Origin: Klebsiella pneumoniae
Lineage (GTDB): Bacteria; Pseudomonadota; Gammaproteobacteria; Pseudomonadales; Pseudohongiellaceae
Assembly: GCA_945877175.1 (NCBI GenBank)
Contig: CAMCRC010000018.1
Span: 1 to 39,566, forward strand
DNA: 39,566 nt
Direction of reading: 5' to 3'
The translations under genes and the position numbers were made by a program. The notes beneath the pieces are model-generated. The model was not told the DNA's origin and made no database searches. It saw only the letters and a program-made list of their open reading frames with translations. Position 1 is the stretch's first letter. Each line of letters opens with the position of its first letter. Of the stretch, positions 39,496 through 39,566 are shown piece after piece.

Positions 39496-39566
39496 TGTTC
39501 TTCTCCTTGCTTGATGCCCTTGCGTGCGCCGACGATGGCGAATTGCGCGCCCTGCGGGTCCGTGCC
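39492..39566 (-). CDS. C-terminal end of a VOC/glyoxalase-like protein, partial
   Basis: The last 24 codons (GTDPQGAQFAIVGARKGIKQ and four more) of a gene that enters from the window end. The TDPQGAxFAIV pattern is typical of the C-terminus of VOC (glyoxalase/bleomycin-resistance/dioxygenase) proteins. The stop overlaps the SRPBCC start as ATGA. Confidence 0.65.
   Translation of the reverse strand, partial: GTDPQGAQFAIVGARKGIKQGEEQ

Overview
The window is about 39.6 kb of GC-rich bacterial chromosome. The gene content (DeaD-type helicase with a DbpA-like RNA-binding domain, DusC, NAD-malic enzyme, SRAP/YedK, DUF1853, TfoX-N) and the many Pseudomonas-like REP palindromes (GTGGGAGCGGGCTTGCCCGC type) suggest a gammaproteobacterium. 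I cannot name a genus from sequence alone. No rRNA, tRNA, CRISPR array or recognisable transposase/integrase gene was found.

Layout. 0.2-8.5 kb: a secreted glycerophosphodiesterase, a DeaD-type RNA helicase with a long KPAFKKDGFE repeat tail, and a phosphonate/phosphite-type ABC importer (phnD-phnC-phnE-phnE). 8.6-26.5 kb: a mosaic of ordinary genes (secreted beta-propeller protein, PHB-depolymerase-like esterase, dusC, YkgJ-like, PRC-barrel, HbpS/GlcG-like, TfoX-N) mixed with an unusual density of toxin-antitoxin and accessory genes: hicAB, a ParD-like orphan, a decayed RelE/NadS pair, a Fic protein, DUF3800, DUF2130, hipAB, an AAA_14/DUF4143 ATPase, an orphan XRE regulator, a broken vapBC and an intact higBA. 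26.5-39.5 kb: mostly metabolic and membrane genes (Tat-exported class V aminotransferase-like protein, an orphan molybdopterin subunit with an SRPBCC partner, DUF4239, DUF924, DUF4345, a DODA-type dioxygenase, maeA, DUF1853, LysE, MarC, yedK, SRPBCC and the end of a VOC protein).

The most striking non-coding signal is a set of nested palindromic elements. Two unrelated conserved cores (a 54-bp core at 1294-1347 and 1557-1610; a larger core at about 4566-4656 and 33779-33938) each sit at the centre of a long hairpin. The arms match each other within a locus but differ between loci, and three of the four copies are bracketed by inverted REP sequences. The second core contains a stem with two compensatory base-pair changes between copies. 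REPs have also entered genes: they split the 5' end of the second phnE into a 42-codon coupling ORF with ATGA overlaps on both sides, they sit in frame inside a DUF1853 gene, and one supplies the stop codon of a DUF4345 gene.

Other signs of genome flux: a 21-bp exact direct repeat brackets the AT-richer DUF3800 gene, and several genes carry internal deletions (DUF4239, NadS-like antitoxin, VapBC junction). Regulatory structure is visible at hipAB (three 16-bp operators spaced 41-42 bp), higBA (19-bp palindrome at the start) and the AAA_14 gene (23-bp iterons).
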